From Corynebacterium otitidis ATCC 51513 (lineage in GTDB: Bacteria; Actinomycetota; Actinomycetes; Mycobacteriales; Mycobacteriaceae): a stretch of 64,000 bases of DNA. The notes below the pieces were generated by a model. That model saw nothing but the letters and a program-made list of their open reading frames with translations, ran no database searches and was not told the origin of the DNA. The translations under genes and the position numbers were made by a program. Below are positions 26,462-36,094 of this stretch, piece by piece (position 1 is the first letter of the stretch; each line of letters begins with the position of its first letter). The stretch lies in the NCBI RefSeq assembly GCF_000296405.1, contig NZ_JH815193.1, positions 62,001 to 126,000 of the forward strand, written 5' to 3'.

Positions 26462-27313
26462 CTAGATGCGCGCGATGCGCAGGTCCGAAGCGAGGATCGC
26501 CTCCGCGCCGACGGCGCCGAGCCGGTCCATGACCTCGTTGGCCTGCGCCCGCGGGATCATGGCGCGCACCGCGACCCAGCCCTCGCGCGCGAGCGGCGCG
26601 ACCGTCGGGCTGGAGAGCCCGGGGCTTAAGCGCGTGGCCTCGTCGAGGCGGGCGGAGTCGATGTTGTAGTCGAGCATGACATAGTTGTGCGCGTTGAGGA
26701 TGCCGGTGATGCGGCCGAGCACGACGTTGTGCGCCTCGGAGAGCTCGGCCCCCTTGCGCTTGACGAGCACCGCCTCGGAGGTGACGATCGGCTCGCCGAA
26801 GGGCTCGAGGCCCTGCTTGCGCAGCGTCGCGCCGGTGGAGACGACGTCCGCGATGACGTCGGCGACGCCGAGCTTGATGGAGACCTCCACCGCCCCGTCG
26901 AGGCGGATGACGGTGGCCTCGATACCGCGGCGCTCGAGGTCGCGGCGCACGAGCCTGGGGTACGACGTCGCGATGCGCAGCCCCCCGAGGTCCTCGGCGG
27001 CGATGCCCGCGCCGCGGGGCGCGGCGTAGCGGAACGTCGAGTCGCCGAAGCCGAGCGCCATGACCTCCTCGACGTCGGCGCCCGAGTCGAGCGCGAGGTC
27101 GCGGCCGGTGATCCCGAGGTCGAGCTGCCCGCCGGCGACGTAGATGGCGATGTCCTTGGGCCGAAGGAAGAAGAACTCCACCCCGCCGGCCTCGTCCCTC
27201 GTGGAGAGCGCCTTGCTGTCGCGGCGGCCGGCGTAGCCGGCCTCGGTGAGGATGGTGCTCGCCCTCTCGGAGAGGGAGCCCTTGTTGGGCAGCGCGATGC
27301 GGATCAGCGACAT
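26462..27313 (-). CDS. hisG: ATP phosphoribosyltransferase, long form
   Basis: First enzyme of histidine synthesis (ATP plus PRPP). At 283 aa it is the long, hexameric form. The catalytic domain starts [16 protein letters not shown], and the PRPP loop is [18 protein letters not shown]. The C-terminal regulatory domain (from about residue 205, [16 protein letters not shown] onward) senses histidine. It lies 61 bp downstream of hisE, the usual actinobacterial pair. In C. glutamicum this enzyme is feedback-inhibited; the regulatory domain here is complete. Confidence 0.97.
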   Translation of the reverse strand: MSLIRIALPNKGSLSERASTILTEAGYAGRRDSKALSTRDEAGGVEFFFLRPKDIAIYVAGGQLDLGITGRDLALDSGADVEEVMALGFGDSTFRYAAPRGAGIAAEDLGGLRIATSYPRLVRRDLERRGIEATVIRLDGAVEVSIKLGVADVIADVVSTGATLRKQGLEPFGEPIVTSEAVLVKRKGAELSEAHNVVLGRITGILNAHNYVMLDYNIDSARLDEATRLSPGLSSPTVAPLAREGWVAVRAMIPRAQANEVMDRLGAVGAEAILASDLRIARI

Positions 27314-27374
27314 CTAGTCCTCGCTTCTTACTCGAACGGTGCGGGTGGGTCGATCGGGGGCCTTCTTTAGAGGC

Positions 27375-27638
27375 CTAGAGGTGTCGGTAGACGTCCTCGG
27401 GGCTAATCCCCCGGGCGATCATGACGACCTGCGCCCAGTAGATGAGCTGGGAGATCTCCTCGGCGAGCGCGTCGTCGGACTCGTGCTCGGCGGCGAGCCA
27501 CACCTCCCCGGCCTCCTCGATGACCTTCTTGCCCAGGGAGTGGATCCCCCCGTCGAGCGCCGCGACCGTCCCGGAGCCGGCCGGCCGGGTCCTAGCCTTC
27601 TCGGCGAGTTCCGCAAAGAGTGTGTCGAAGTCTTTCAC
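27375..27638 (-). CDS. hisE: Phosphoribosyl-ATP pyrophosphatase
   Basis: Second step of histidine synthesis, hydrolysing PR-ATP to PR-AMP. It is 87 aa, all alpha-helical MazG-like fold. The metal-binding motif is [18 protein letters not shown] followed by [12 protein letters not shown], where EEAGE and the EE pair coordinate Mg2+. It is a separate protein, not fused to HisI, as usual in actinobacteria. It is transcribed ahead of hisG. Confidence 0.96.
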   Translation of the reverse strand: MKDFDTLFAELAEKARTRPAGSGTVAALDGGIHSLGKKVIEEAGEVWLAAEHESDDALAEEISQLIYWAQVVMIARGISPEDVYRHL

Positions 27639-27681
27639 AGCACCTATTGTGGCACGGCTAACGAGCGCCCGCCCGGGCGGG

Positions 27682-28374
27682 CTAGCGGAACGACTCGTAG
27701 GCGGCCCGCACGTCCGCGACGTCCAGCCCGCTAAATCCCCCGGCGCCGAAGAGCTCGCCGAACACCCGCACGCCCGCGGGCGGGGTCTGCCCGGCGGCGG
27801 GCAGACCGATCACCCGGCAGCCGGCCGCGGCCCCCGCGGTCATGCCCGAGGTGGAGTCCTCGAAGACGAGGCAGTCCCCGGGCTCCACGCCGACGATGCC
27901 CGCGGCCTTGAGGTACATGTCCGGGGCGGGCTTGGGGCTTTTCACCTCGTCGCCGGCGACGGAGCCGCTAAAGAACTCCTCACCCACCGCCGCGATCGAG
28001 ATGTCCGCCAGGCGGCGCACCGTGTTCGTCGTGACGAGCATGGGGACCCCCTCGTCGCGCAGCGCGCCAAGCAGCCCGCGCAGCCCCGGGTGCGGCTCGA
28101 GGTTCTCAGACAGTAGCCCCTCCATGCGCCGGTACATCTCCTCGCGCAACACCGCGGCCTCGGCGTCGGTGACGCTCACCCCGGCGTACTCCGCGCAGAC
28201 CTTCAGCGTGTTGGCGAACGTCCCGCCGAGCGTGGTCTCCCGGATTGTCGGGGTGATGCGCCGGCCGAGCTTCTCGCTGAGCTCGTAGGTCGCGATCCCC
28301 CACAGCGGCTCCGTGTCGACCATGGTGCCGTCCATGTCCCAGAAGATCGCGGGCGGCGTCGGATTAGCGGCCAA
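27682..28374 (-). CDS. HAD-superfamily hydrolase
   Basis: Protein of 230 aa with all four HAD motifs: WDMDGTMVD (nucleophile Asp), MLVTTNT, the Lys of [11 protein letters not shown], and [14 protein letters not shown]. The helical cap after motif I is the beta-phosphoglucomutase/phosphatase type. It overlaps the end of mshC by 11 bp, so it is likely cotranscribed. In C. glutamicum a putative phosphatase occupies this place beside hisE. Substrate unknown. Confidence 0.9.
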   Translation of the reverse strand: MAANPTPPAIFWDMDGTMVDTEPLWGIATYELSEKLGRRITPTIRETTLGGTFANTLKVCAEYAGVSVTDAEAAVLREEMYRRMEGLLSENLEPHPGLRGLLGALRDEGVPMLVTTNTVRRLADISIAAVGEEFFSGSVAGDEVKSPKPAPDMYLKAAGIVGVEPGDCLVFEDSTSGMTAGAAAGCRVIGLPAAGQTPPAGVRVFGELFGAGGFSGLDVADVRAAYESFR

Positions 28375-29656
28375 GGCGGATCCCCAAGAGAGCCTCGGTC
28401 GCGGCCGCCACGAGCCTAGAGGAGGCCGGCAGCTCGCTCAGCGGCGCGGCCTCGGCGCGCGCCGGGCCGGCCTCCGCGCCGGTGGGCAGGATCTCGTCGG
28501 CCCACGTGTCGAGCGCGCGCAGCGCGCCCGGGCTGTCGAGGTCGTCGGCGAGGCGCTCGCGCAGCTCCGCGACGACGGCGCGGGCCCGCTCGTCGCTGCC
28601 GCCCTGGCCGGCGGCCGCCCGCCAGCGCGCGAGGCGCCGCTCGGCGACGGTGAGGATCTCCGCGGACCAGTCGCGATCACCCCGGTAGTGCGAGTCGTAG
28701 ACGCTCGCGCGGATCGCGTCCGGCTCGTGCCCGTCGTCGGTGAGGTCCTTGACGAACACGAGGTTGCCCAGCGACTTCGACATCTTCGTGCCGTCGAGGG
28801 AGATCATGCCCGCGTGCACGTAGTGGCCCGCCATGCGCTCCACGCCGCGGGCCGCCTCGGCGTGCGCGGCGGAGTACTCGTGGTGCGGGAACGCGAGGTC
28901 CGAGCCGCCGCCGTTGATGGCGAACGGCACGCCCAGGCGGTTCGCGGCGATCGCCGCGCACTCGATGTGCCAGCCCGGCCGCCCGGGGCCGAACGGCGAG
29001 TCCCACGCCGGCTCGCCGTCGCGGTGCGCGCGCCAGATGAGCGCGTCGAGCGGGTCGCGCTTGCCGGGGCGGTCCGGGTCCCCGCCGCGCTCGGGGAAGA
29101 TCTCCGCCATCTCCGAGTCGCTGTAGTTCGACACGTAGCCGAAGCGCGCCGTCGCCTCCCGCGAGGCGTAGACGTCCGGGTACTCGTCGTCGTCGACGAC
29201 GTAGGCCGCGCCCTTATCCAGGAGCTCGCCGACGATCTCGACGATCTCGTCGACGACCTCGGTGGCGCCGACGAAGAAGTCCGGCGGCAGCACCCGAAGC
29301 GCGGCCATGTCGCCGCGGAACTTCTCCACCTGGGAGTCGCCCAGCTCGCGCCAGTCGACGTTGTCGCGCTCCGCGCGCTCGAAGAGCGGGTCGTCGACGT
29401 CGGTGACGTTCTGCGCGTAGCGCACGCTCACCCCGTTGTCGAGGAGCTGGCGGTTAATGAGGTCGAACGCGAGGTACGTGGCCGCGTGGCCGAGGTGCGT
29501 CGAGTCGTACGGGGTGATGCCACACACGTAGAGGCCGAGCGGCCCCTCCTCGGGGACGTCGACCTCCCTGATCTCGCGGTCGGCCGTGTCGTAGAGCCGA
29601 AGCGGCGAGGACTGGCCGGGCACGGTGGGGATGTCGGGGCGGCTCCATGTCTGCAT
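28364..29656 (-). CDS. mshC: Cysteine:1D-myo-inosityl glucosaminide ligase MshC
   Basis: ATP-dependent ligase that adds cysteine to GlcN-Ins in mycothiol synthesis. It is a cysteinyl-tRNA synthetase paralogue of 430 aa. The HIGH-like box is [19 protein letters not shown] is [12 protein letters not shown], and zinc ligands are seen in [10 protein letters not shown] and WHIECAAIA. It is shorter than CysRS and lacks the tRNA anticodon-binding domain. The ATG at 29656 ([10 protein letters not shown]) is the family start; a GTG three codons upstream is less likely. The inositol it needs comes from ino1, also in this window. Confidence 0.96.
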   Translation of the reverse strand: MQTWSRPDIPTVPGQSSPLRLYDTADREIREVDVPEEGPLGLYVCGITPYDSTHLGHAATYLAFDLINRQLLDNGVSVRYAQNVTDVDDPLFERAERDNVDWRELGDSQVEKFRGDMAALRVLPPDFFVGATEVVDEIVEIVGELLDKGAAYVVDDDEYPDVYASREATARFGYVSNYSDSEMAEIFPERGGDPDRPGKRDPLDALIWRAHRDGEPAWDSPFGPGRPGWHIECAAIAANRLGVPFAINGGGSDLAFPHHEYSAAHAEAARGVERMAGHYVHAGMISLDGTKMSKSLGNLVFVKDLTDDGHEPDAIRASVYDSHYRGDRDWSAEILTVAERRLARWRAAAGQGGSDERARAVVAELRERLADDLDSPGALRALDTWADEILPTGAEAGPARAEAAPLSELPASSRLVAAATEALLGIRLGR

Positions 29657-29725
29657 GAGACACACTGTAACGCCCGACCACCCCCGGCCTCGGGCGGGCG
29701 GCTCGGCCCGGAAGCGAGCCTTACG

Positions 29726-30553
29726 CTACAGCGGGTCGAGCACGCCCACCGCGAGCAGCGCCATGACCGCGAGACCGACGGGGATGCGGTAGGCCGCGAA
29801 CCACGCGAACGAGTGGTGGGAGACGAACTTGAGCAGCCAGGCGATGGACGCGTAGCCGATGACGAACGCGATCGCCACGCCCACGAGGATCTGCGGGGTG
29901 GTCGCCGCCTGGCCCACGGTGTTGCTGAAGACGTTGGGCAGCTCGAAGAGCCCGGAGCCGAAGACCGCGGGGATCGCCAGCAGGAACGAGAACCGCGCCG
30001 CGACCTCTCGCTCGAGGCCGAGGAACAGGCCCGCGGAGATCGTGCCGCCCGAGCGCGACACGCCGGGCACGAGCGCGAGGCACTGCGCCGCGCCCATCGT
30101 CACCGCGTCGCTCATCCGCAGCTCCTCGAAGCCGCGGCTCTTCGAGCCCGCCCGCTCCGCGAGGATGAACACGAAAGAAAAGGCGACGAGCACGCCCGCG
30201 GTGATCCACAGGTTGCGCAGGTTCCCGCGGATAAGGTCCTGGAGCAAAAAGCCCACCACGGCGACCGGGATGGAGCCGACGATGATCATCCAGCCCATCC
30301 GGTAGTCGAGGCCGCGCTTCGCCTTGTTCGCCAGGCCCTTAAACCAGCCGGTCGCGATCGTCCAGATGTCCTTGGCGAAGAACACGAGGACGGCGAGCTC
30401 CGTGCCGAGCTGGATCACGGCCGTGAACGAGGCGCCGGCGTCGGCGTCGAAGAACAGCTCCGAGACGATCCTCAGGTGCCCCGAGGAGCTCACCGGGAGG
30501 AACTCGGTGAGCCCCTGCACCACGGAGAGCACGAGGACCTGCAGCCAGGTCAT
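29726..30553 (-). CDS. uppP: Undecaprenyl-diphosphatase UppP (BacA)
   Basis: Membrane phosphatase that recycles undecaprenyl diphosphate to the monophosphate for peptidoglycan synthesis; it also gives bacitracin tolerance. It is 275 aa with about eight membrane segments. Active-site motifs are [15 protein letters not shown] and [20 protein letters not shown]. The start [10 protein letters not shown] at 30553 is preferred to an upstream ATG, as the family begins there. It is divergent from the lipoprotein gene, as Rv2136c and Rv2138 are placed. Confidence 0.96.
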   Translation of the reverse strand: MTWLQVLVLSVVQGLTEFLPVSSSGHLRIVSELFFDADAGASFTAVIQLGTELAVLVFFAKDIWTIATGWFKGLANKAKRGLDYRMGWMIIVGSIPVAVVGFLLQDLIRGNLRNLWITAGVLVAFSFVFILAERAGSKSRGFEELRMSDAVTMGAAQCLALVPGVSRSGGTISAGLFLGLEREVAARFSFLLAIPAVFGSGLFELPNVFSNTVGQAATTPQILVGVAIAFVIGYASIAWLLKFVSHHSFAWFAAYRIPVGLAVMALLAVGVLDPL

Positions 30554-30672
30554 ATCGGCCGCCGGCTCCGCCGCGGCGGCGAGCGAAAGATCATGCACCC
30601 GGGAGAGCCTAATACATTCACGCTCCCCGCCGGGGCGCCGGGCCGGGCGGCCCGGTTGGTAGAATCCCGCCC

Positions 30673-31704
30673 GTGACTACCTCGCGCACCCTGTGCCTCG
30701 CGCCGGCCGCCGCGCTGCTCGCCGCGGCGCTGACGGCCTGCGGCGGCGGGCCCGCCGAGGAGGCGGCCCAGCCCGTCGGCAACGCCACCCCGGCCCCCTC
30801 GCCCGCCGCCGAGGATCCCGCCGGCGACGTCGTCGACCTGCCCGAGGCCGTCGGCGGCGCCCTCGACCTCGTCGCCGCGGGCGAGCGCCTCGCCGTGCTC
30901 GGCGAGTCGGGCCTCGCGGTCGGCACCCCCGACGAGTTCCGCTCCGGCGAGCCCGAGGTCTACGAGACCGGGGAGGGCTGCGGGCAGCTCTCCGCCCGCG
31001 GCGCGACCGTCGCCGTCGCCTGCGGCGAGACCGCCCTTATCCTCGACGCCGACTCCGGCGAGGAACCCCGCCGCGTCGAGCTCGACGCCGCCCACCCCGC
31101 TACGAGCGCGGTGGTGACCGGCGACGGGCGGCTCGTCACCGCGAACGACTCGGACGACGAGGTCGCCGTCTACCGCGACGCCAAGGGCGGGAGCCCCACC
31201 GACGTCATCGAGGTCGAGGCCCCCACCGACCGGCTCGTCGCGGTTGCCAACCACGACGGCCCGGACGGGGTGGTGCGCGTCTGGCGGGAGGACAGCACGA
31301 TCCAGAACGTCGATCTCGAGGGCTCCCGCGAGGGCGGGCGGCTGCGCGTCGGGCTCGGCGTGGGCGAGGCCTCCCCCGGCGGCAGCGGCGTCATCGTCGC
31401 CTCCGACACCGCCGGCGACCAGGTCGCGATCTACACCTCGGCGGGCGTGGTGCGCCTCCAACAGACCTCGCCGGTCGCCGAGTCGCCCTGGGGCGTGGCG
31501 TTCGACTCGTCCCGCGGGCTCGCGCTCGTCGCCTCGACGAAGGAGAACGTGCTCCAGGGCTACTCGGTTGCCACCGGCGTGCCGGAGCTCGAGGCCGAGG
31601 CCCCGACCATCGCTAACGTGCGCTCGGTCGCGGCGACCGAGTCGGGCGAGATCGCGCTCGTCGCGGACGCCGGCGGGCAGCTCCAGCTCATCGACGAGCT
31701 CTAG
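30673..31704 (+). CDS. Secreted lipoprotein with beta-propeller-like repeats (LppL-like)
   Basis: Protein of 343 aa with a type II signal peptide and lipobox LTAC (Cys23), so it is anchored outside the membrane. After a Pro/Ala-rich linker the sequence repeats a pattern of about 45 residues ([60 protein letters not shown]), resembling a seven-bladed YVTN/YncE propeller. The start is GTG. Location before pyrD and after uppP matches Rv2138 (lppL). Function unknown; a cell-envelope binding role is a guess. Confidence 0.85.
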   Translation: MTTSRTLCLAPAAALLAAALTACGGGPAEEAAQPVGNATPAPSPAAEDPAGDVVDLPEAVGGALDLVAAGERLAVLGESGLAVGTPDEFRSGEPEVYETGEGCGQLSARGATVAVACGETALILDADSGEEPRRVELDAAHPATSAVVTGDGRLVTANDSDDEVAVYRDAKGGSPTDVIEVEAPTDRLVAVANHDGPDGVVRVWREDSTIQNVDLEGSREGGRLRVGLGVGEASPGGSGVIVASDTAGDQVAIYTSAGVVRLQQTSPVAESPWGVAFDSSRGLALVASTKENVLQGYSVATGVPELEAEAPTIANVRSVAATESGEIALVADAGGQLQLIDEL

Positions 31705-31834
31705 CAAAGGCGCGATTGTGCCGCGCCCGGGCGGCGGTGGCACGATAAGACCGACCTACCGGTTCGGTTGAGCGAACAACCAGACGACGGCGCCGCGGCC
31801 CTTGAAACCGGCTGGCGACGCGAGGAGGACGACC

Positions 31835-32938
31835 ATGGGCATTCGGCGCGGGGCATATCAGCTTCTCCTCAAGGGGCTCTTCCGCATCAAGCCCGAGCGG
31901 ATCCACGGCATGGTCACCGACCTGCTGCGCGTCGCGCAGCTCGTTCCGGTCATCAGCCGCTCGCTCGGCGCGATCTTCCCCGTCAAGGACTCGATCCTCA
32001 GCCAGGAGATCTTCGGGGTGACCTTCCCCCGGCCGCTGGGGTTGGCCGCGGGATTCGACAAGGACGCCACCGCCCCGGACGTGTGGACGCCCGCGGGCTT
32101 TGGCTTCGCGGAGCTCGGCACGGTCACCGCCTCCCCGCAGGCCGGCAACCCCTACCCCAGGCTTTTCCGGCTGCGCGCCGACCGGGCACTGCTCAACCGG
32201 ATGGGCTTCAACAACCCGGGCGCGGCGGAGGTCGCGACGAATATCCGGCGCCGCAACTTCGACGACGTCATCGGCATCAACATCGGCAAGACGAAGGTCG
32301 TGCCCCTCGAGCACGCGGTGCAGGACTACCAGCGCTCCGCGCAGCTGCTCGCGCCGCTGGCCGACTACCTCGTCATCAACGTCTCCTCGCCGAACACGCC
32401 CGGCCTGCGCGACCTGCAGGCCGTCGACGAGCTGCGCCGCATCGTCTCCGGCGTCCTAGAGGTCGTCACCGACTGCCCGGTGCTCGTGAAGATCGCCCCG
32501 GACCTGAGCGACGACGACATCGACGAGATCGCGGACTTCGCCCTCGAATCCGACATCGACGGGATCGTCGCGACGAACACCACCATCTCTAGGGAGGGGC
32601 TCACGACGCCCGCCAAGCAGGTCGAGGCGCTCGGCGCGGGCGGGATCTCCGGGCCGCCGGTCGCGGCGCGCTCCCTCGAGGTGCTCAAGCGCATCCGGCG
32701 CCGCGTCGGCGACGAGCTCGTGCTCGTCTCCGTCGGCGGCATCGAGACGCCCGAGCAGGCCTGGGAGCGCGTCGCCGCGGGCGCGTCGCTGCTGCAGGGC
32801 TACACGGGCATGATCTACGGCGGCGCGGACTGGATCCGCGACATCCACCGCGGGCTCGCCGCGGAGCTGCGCCGGCAGGGCTTCTCCAACATCTCCGAGG
32901 CCGTCGGCTGCGAGCGGCCCTGGATCGGCGAGGACTAG
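31835..32938 (+). CDS. pyrD: Dihydroorotate dehydrogenase (quinone), class 2
   Basis: Oxidises dihydroorotate to orotate with FMN and passes electrons to menaquinone at the membrane. It is 367 aa. The N-terminal amphipathic segment ([18 protein letters not shown]) marks class 2. Substrate-loop and catalytic Ser are in [14 protein letters not shown], and FMN-phosphate contacts are in [21 protein letters not shown]. The ATG at 31835 is chosen because AGGAGG lies 6 bases upstream; the frame is open a little further 5'. It is convergent with the PEBP gene. Confidence 0.97.
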   Translation: MGIRRGAYQLLLKGLFRIKPERIHGMVTDLLRVAQLVPVISRSLGAIFPVKDSILSQEIFGVTFPRPLGLAAGFDKDATAPDVWTPAGFGFAELGTVTASPQAGNPYPRLFRLRADRALLNRMGFNNPGAAEVATNIRRRNFDDVIGINIGKTKVVPLEHAVQDYQRSAQLLAPLADYLVINVSSPNTPGLRDLQAVDELRRIVSGVLEVVTDCPVLVKIAPDLSDDDIDEIADFALESDIDGIVATNTTISREGLTTPAKQVEALGAGGISGPPVAARSLEVLKRIRRRVGDELVLVSVGGIETPEQAWERVAAGASLLQGYTGMIYGGADWIRDIHRGLAAELRRQGFSNISEAVGCERPWIGED

Positions 32939-32997
32939 GCCCCTCTCCTCTTTCCCTCCTCCCCTCCGCGGGGTCGGAGGCTCCGCGGAGAAAGCAA

Positions 32998-33042
32998 CGA
33001 CGGCCGCCGCGCGCCCTACCTCGTGGCGCGCGGCGGCCGTCG
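32998..33042. terminator. Convergent hairpin terminator, pyrD / PEBP gene
   Basis: An 18-bp perfect stem (CGACGGCCGCCGCGCGCC and its complement) around a 9-base loop, in the gap between two converging genes. There is no clear T run on either side, so it is a strong-hairpin, U-poor terminator. A second, smaller inverted repeat (CTCCGCGG/CCGCGGAG) lies just upstream. Confidence 0.75.
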
Positions 33043-33103
33043 CCGTCTCGAGGCGTTTGCGGGCCCGCGGCGGCCCGCCAAAGAGCCGAGGCGTTGTCGC
33101 CTC

Positions 33104-33652
33104 TTACTCCTCCTCGTTCTCGTACCAGCCCCACGTGATGGCGCGGGCCAGGGAGTGGAAGTAGAGGTTGAAGCCCAGCACCGTCGAGGTCGAGCCCTCG
33201 GGGATGTCGAGGGTCTCCGTGTCGACGGCGTGGACCGCGACGAGGTAGCGGTGCGGGCCGTGGCCGGCCGGCGGCTCGGCGCCGTAGTAGTTCGCCTCGC
33301 CGGAGTCGCCGGCGAGCGTGCGCACCTTCTCGCCGAGCCCGAGGTCGCCCTCCTTGCCGGCGCCGGCGGGCAGCTCGGTGACGTCGGCGGGGATGTTGAA
33401 CGCCGCCCAGTGCCAGTAGCCGGACGCCGTCGGCGCGTCCGGGTCGAAGACGGTCACGGCGAAGGACTTCGTCTCCTCCGGCGCGCCCGACCACGACAGC
33501 TGCGGGGAGACGGACGTGGGCGCCGCCTGCTCGTCGGCGAGCTTCTCGCCCTCGTCGAAGGTCTCGGAGCGAAGCTCGAAGGAGGGCAGGTCGCCGAGCG
33601 GGGCGTAGGGGTCGGGTCCGGGGAAGCGGGGATCGTCTGCGTAAGAAGCCAT
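33104..33652 (-). CDS. YbhB/YbcL family PEBP-like protein
   Basis: Protein of 182 aa of the phosphatidylethanolamine-binding/Raf-kinase-inhibitor fold. Family motifs are LSWSGAPEETKSFAVTVFDP, DAPTASGYWHWAAFNIP and GPHRYLVAVHAVDTETLDIP. The anion pocket (Asp-Pro-Asp-Ala-Pro and His) is intact. The start MASYADDPRFPGPDPYAPL at 33652 is the likely first codon. It corresponds to Rv2140c (TB18.6) in position next to pyrD. No signal peptide; the ligand is unknown. Confidence 0.92.
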   Translation of the reverse strand: MASYADDPRFPGPDPYAPLGDLPSFELRSETFDEGEKLADEQAAPTSVSPQLSWSGAPEETKSFAVTVFDPDAPTASGYWHWAAFNIPADVTELPAGAGKEGDLGLGEKVRTLAGDSGEANYYGAEPPAGHGPHRYLVAVHAVDTETLDIPEGSTSTVLGFNLYFHSLARAITWGWYENEEE

Positions 33653-33904
33653 GGCCCCAGTTGTACTAAACAACTCGGCGCGCCACCGCCGGCTTGGCTC
33701 ACACTCCCCTCGCCCGCCCCGGGCAGGCTCGGAACCGGGCGCTTCCCGCGCCGCCTCGACGCGCCTTCTCGGAGCGCCGATCGCGCGTGCGCACCGCGCG
33801 CGTTTCCAGGCCGTTAAATGCCCGTTTTCCTGGGGATTTGTCCCCTAACACGGCGACCTATACACTGACTCCCCGTTGGCGCAGAGGGCGGCAACAAACA
33901 CCCG

Positions 33905-33990
33905 GCCCGGGTGGCGGAATGGCAGACGCGCTAGCTTGAGGTGCTAGTGTCCTATTAACGGACGTGGGGGTTCAAGTCCCCCTCCGGGCA
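33905..33990 (+). tRNA. tRNA-Leu (anticodon GAG)
   Basis: An 86-nt class II tRNA. The acceptor stem is GCCCGGG with TCCGGGC. The anticodon stem CTAGC/GCTAG encloses TTGAGGT, so the anticodon is GAG (reads CUC/CUU). A long variable arm, GTCC-TATTAA-CGGAC, and T-arm GGGGG-TTCAAGT-CCCCC follow. The 3' CCA is not encoded. It stands alone, followed 10 bp later by a terminator. Confidence 0.97.
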
Positions 33991-34000
33991 CAACAAATAA

Positions 34001-34036
34001 GGCCCCGGGGCGATCATCGCCCCGGGGCCTTTTCGT
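34001..34036 (+). terminator. Rho-independent terminator of tRNA-Leu
   Basis: GGCCCCGGGGCGAT, one base, then ATCGCCCCGGGGCC followed by TTTT: a perfect 14-bp stem with a T tract, 10 bp after the tRNA. The inner pairs will open to give a normal loop. Confidence 0.92.
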
Positions 34037-34116
34037 ATCCGCTCCCCGCCCCGTTGCCGTTTCCTACTCCGGCGGCCGCGGCCCGCGGCGGGGCCGGGAA
34101 GGTAGACTAGGCGGTC

Positions 34117-34734
34117 ATGGCTATTTCTATTCGGGACTTTCGCGACGCCGACCTCGAGCCGCTCATCGAGCTCCTCGTCGAGGCCTTCGAGCACGACCCC
34201 TCGTTCGCCCGCTGGTTCGACATCAGCATCCTCGACGACCACCGGGAGACCCTCGAGCGGCTCTTCCGCACCCAGATCACCGCCGACTACCTCACCGCCG
34301 GCACGATCGACCTCGCCGTCGACGACGACGACAACCTCGTCGGCGCGGCGCTGTGGCGCCGCCCCGGGGAGAGCACCAACATCGTCGAGCAGATCAAGAC
34401 GGTGCCCGAGTACGCCCGCATCTTCGGCCACCACGCCCCCACCGCCCTCTACCGGGAGAAGGTCTACGCCGACCACCACCCCAAGTACCCGCACTGGTAC
34501 CTGTGGGTCATCGGCGTCTCCCCGAAGGCGCAGGGCCAGGGCGTGGGCAGCACGCTCCTCGACCACGGCATCGAGCGCGGCGGCGACGACGCGCTCTACC
34601 TCGAGGCGTCCACGGCGCGCTCCGCGAAGCTCTACCACTCGAAGGGCTTCGAGCCGATGGGCCCCATCGAGCTCGTCGAGGGCACGACGCCCGAGTTCGG
34701 GATGTGGCGCGGCCCCGCCATGCCCGAAGAGTAA
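34117..34734 (+). CDS. GNAT family N-acetyltransferase
   Basis: Protein of 205 aa. The acetyl-CoA pyrophosphate loop is LWVIGVSPKAQGQGVGSTLL (the Q/RxxGxG/A motif reads QGQGVG). The C-terminal strand includes YLEASTARSAKLYHSKGFEP, a common GNAT motif B. The N-terminus AISIRDFRDADLEPLIELLV is typical. It lies 4 bp upstream of the TVP38 gene, so the two are probably one transcript. Substrate unknown. Confidence 0.9.
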   Translation: MAISIRDFRDADLEPLIELLVEAFEHDPSFARWFDISILDDHRETLERLFRTQITADYLTAGTIDLAVDDDDNLVGAALWRRPGESTNIVEQIKTVPEYARIFGHHAPTALYREKVYADHHPKYPHWYLWVIGVSPKAQGQGVGSTLLDHGIERGGDDALYLEASTARSAKLYHSKGFEPMGPIELVEGTTPEFGMWRGPAMPEE

Positions 34735-34738
34735 GGCG

Positions 34739-35470
34739 GTGCCGACGACTCACACACACGGCGGAAGCGCCCGGATCGCGCCGCGCGGGCGCCGCGGCCG
34801 GCTGTTGGTCGCCGCGGGGCTCGCGGCGGCGGTCCTGCTCGCCGCCTTCTTTATCGAGGTGCCCAGCCTCGGGACGCTGCGCGCCTGGGCCGACGACGCG
34901 GGAGCCTGGTTCGTCGTCGTCTTCTGGCTCCTCTACGTCGCCATCACCCAGCTACCCGTGCCGCGCACGATCCTCACCGTCGCCGCGGGCGTGCTCTTCG
35001 GCGTCGCCGAGGGCATCGTCGTCGTGCTCACCGCGACGACGGCCTCGGCGGTGGTCTCCCTCGTGCTCGTGCGCCGCGTGCTCGGCGGGTGGCTGAGCTC
35101 CCGGCTCAAGCACCCCCTGGCCCGCGCCATCGACGAGCGGCTGCGGACCCGCGGCTGGCTCGCGGTCGGCTCGCTGCGGATGATCGCCGGCGTCCCCTTC
35201 GCGCTGATGAACTACGTCGCGGCGCTCACGAGCGTGCGGGTCGTGCCCTTCGCGGTCGCCACGTTCGTCGGCTCCGCGCCGGGTTCCATCGTCACGGTCG
35301 TGCTCGGCGACGCGCTCGGCGGGCGGCCCGACCCGCTGGCGATCGGCCTCACCGTCGTCATCGCGCTCGTCGGCTTCGCCGGCCTCGCCCTCGACGGCCT
35401 TTTGCCCGTCAGGAATCAAGGCTTGACACGCGACGAACGGGAGGGTTCACTGGGTAGTGATCAAGCCTAA
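34739..35470 (+). CDS. TVP38/TMEM64 (VTT) family membrane protein
   Basis: Protein of 243 aa with five or six membrane segments. The VTT-domain core FVVVFWLLYVAITQLPVPRT, followed by ILTVAAGVLFG and GSLRMIAGVPFALMNYVAAL, is well kept, including the conserved Pro-Arg and Phe-Gly pairs of the DedA-like fold. The start is GTG, 4 bp after the GNAT gene. The family is implicated in lipid scrambling/flipping in other organisms; the role here is inferred only. Confidence 0.88.
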   Translation: MPTTHTHGGSARIAPRGRRGRLLVAAGLAAAVLLAAFFIEVPSLGTLRAWADDAGAWFVVVFWLLYVAITQLPVPRTILTVAAGVLFGVAEGIVVVLTATTASAVVSLVLVRRVLGGWLSSRLKHPLARAIDERLRTRGWLAVGSLRMIAGVPFALMNYVAALTSVRVVPFAVATFVGSAPGSIVTVVLGDALGGRPDPLAIGLTVVIALVGFAGLALDGLLPVRNQGLTRDEREGSLGSDQA

Positions 35471-35523
35471 GGGCTTGCCGAGACGGGAATGGCGGAGAGA
35501 AGCGAATAGAGGGGGTCGGCTCG

Positions 35524-36087
35524 ATGCTCGCGATTCACGCGCGCTACCGGGGCACGGCGACGAGGCGCGCCGCGCTCGTCGAGGAGAGCGCCAAGGCGCT
35601 CTCCCGGATGCCGGGCGTCGGCCGCTTCGAGGAGCTCGGCGTCGAGGACCGCCGCGCCCCCGTCGAGAGCCCCGAGGCGCTCTGCGACGTCGTCATGGCG
35701 CTCATCGCCGACGGCGAGTGGGCGCTCGGCATCGGCATCGCCCCCGGCGACGCGGACGCCACGGGGCTCGCGACAGCGAGCCTCCCGGAGCGCGCCCGCG
35801 CGGGCCACGTCGGCTGCCAGGTCAGCCCCGCCGTCGACAAGTCGGCCACGAAGGCCTCGAACATCGCCGCCGCGTTCGCGCTGTTGAGCCACGTGCTCAA
35901 CCGGCGCAGCCCCGAGGGCCGCGAGGCCACGAGCCTCGTGCGGCGCGGCTACACCCAGACCGAGGCCGCCGAGGCCCTCGGCGTGAGCAAGCAGGCCGTC
36001 TCGCAGCGGCTCGCGGCGGCGGGCTGGCGCGCAGAGGCCGCCGGCTGGCAGCTCGCCGTCAACCTCGTCACCGAGGCGGCCGCTTAG
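35524..36087 (+). CDS. Helix-turn-helix protein of unknown function
   Basis: Protein of 187 aa. The C-terminal part, GYTQTEAAEALGVSKQAVSQ followed by RLAAAGW (residues about 144-170), is a clear HTH. The N-terminal 120 residues, starting MLAIHARYRGTATRRAALVE, are unrecognised; they resemble small regulators with a SatD-like fold, but this is weak. It is convergent with the DUF3097 gene, 7 bp apart. It probably regulates transcription; ligand and targets are unknown. Confidence 0.8.
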   Translation: MLAIHARYRGTATRRAALVEESAKALSRMPGVGRFEELGVEDRRAPVESPEALCDVVMALIADGEWALGIGIAPGDADATGLATASLPERARAGHVGCQVSPAVDKSATKASNIAAAFALLSHVLNRRSPEGREATSLVRRGYTQTEAAEALGVSKQAVSQRLAAAGWRAEAAGWQLAVNLVTEAAA

Positions 36088-36094
36088 ACGGCGC

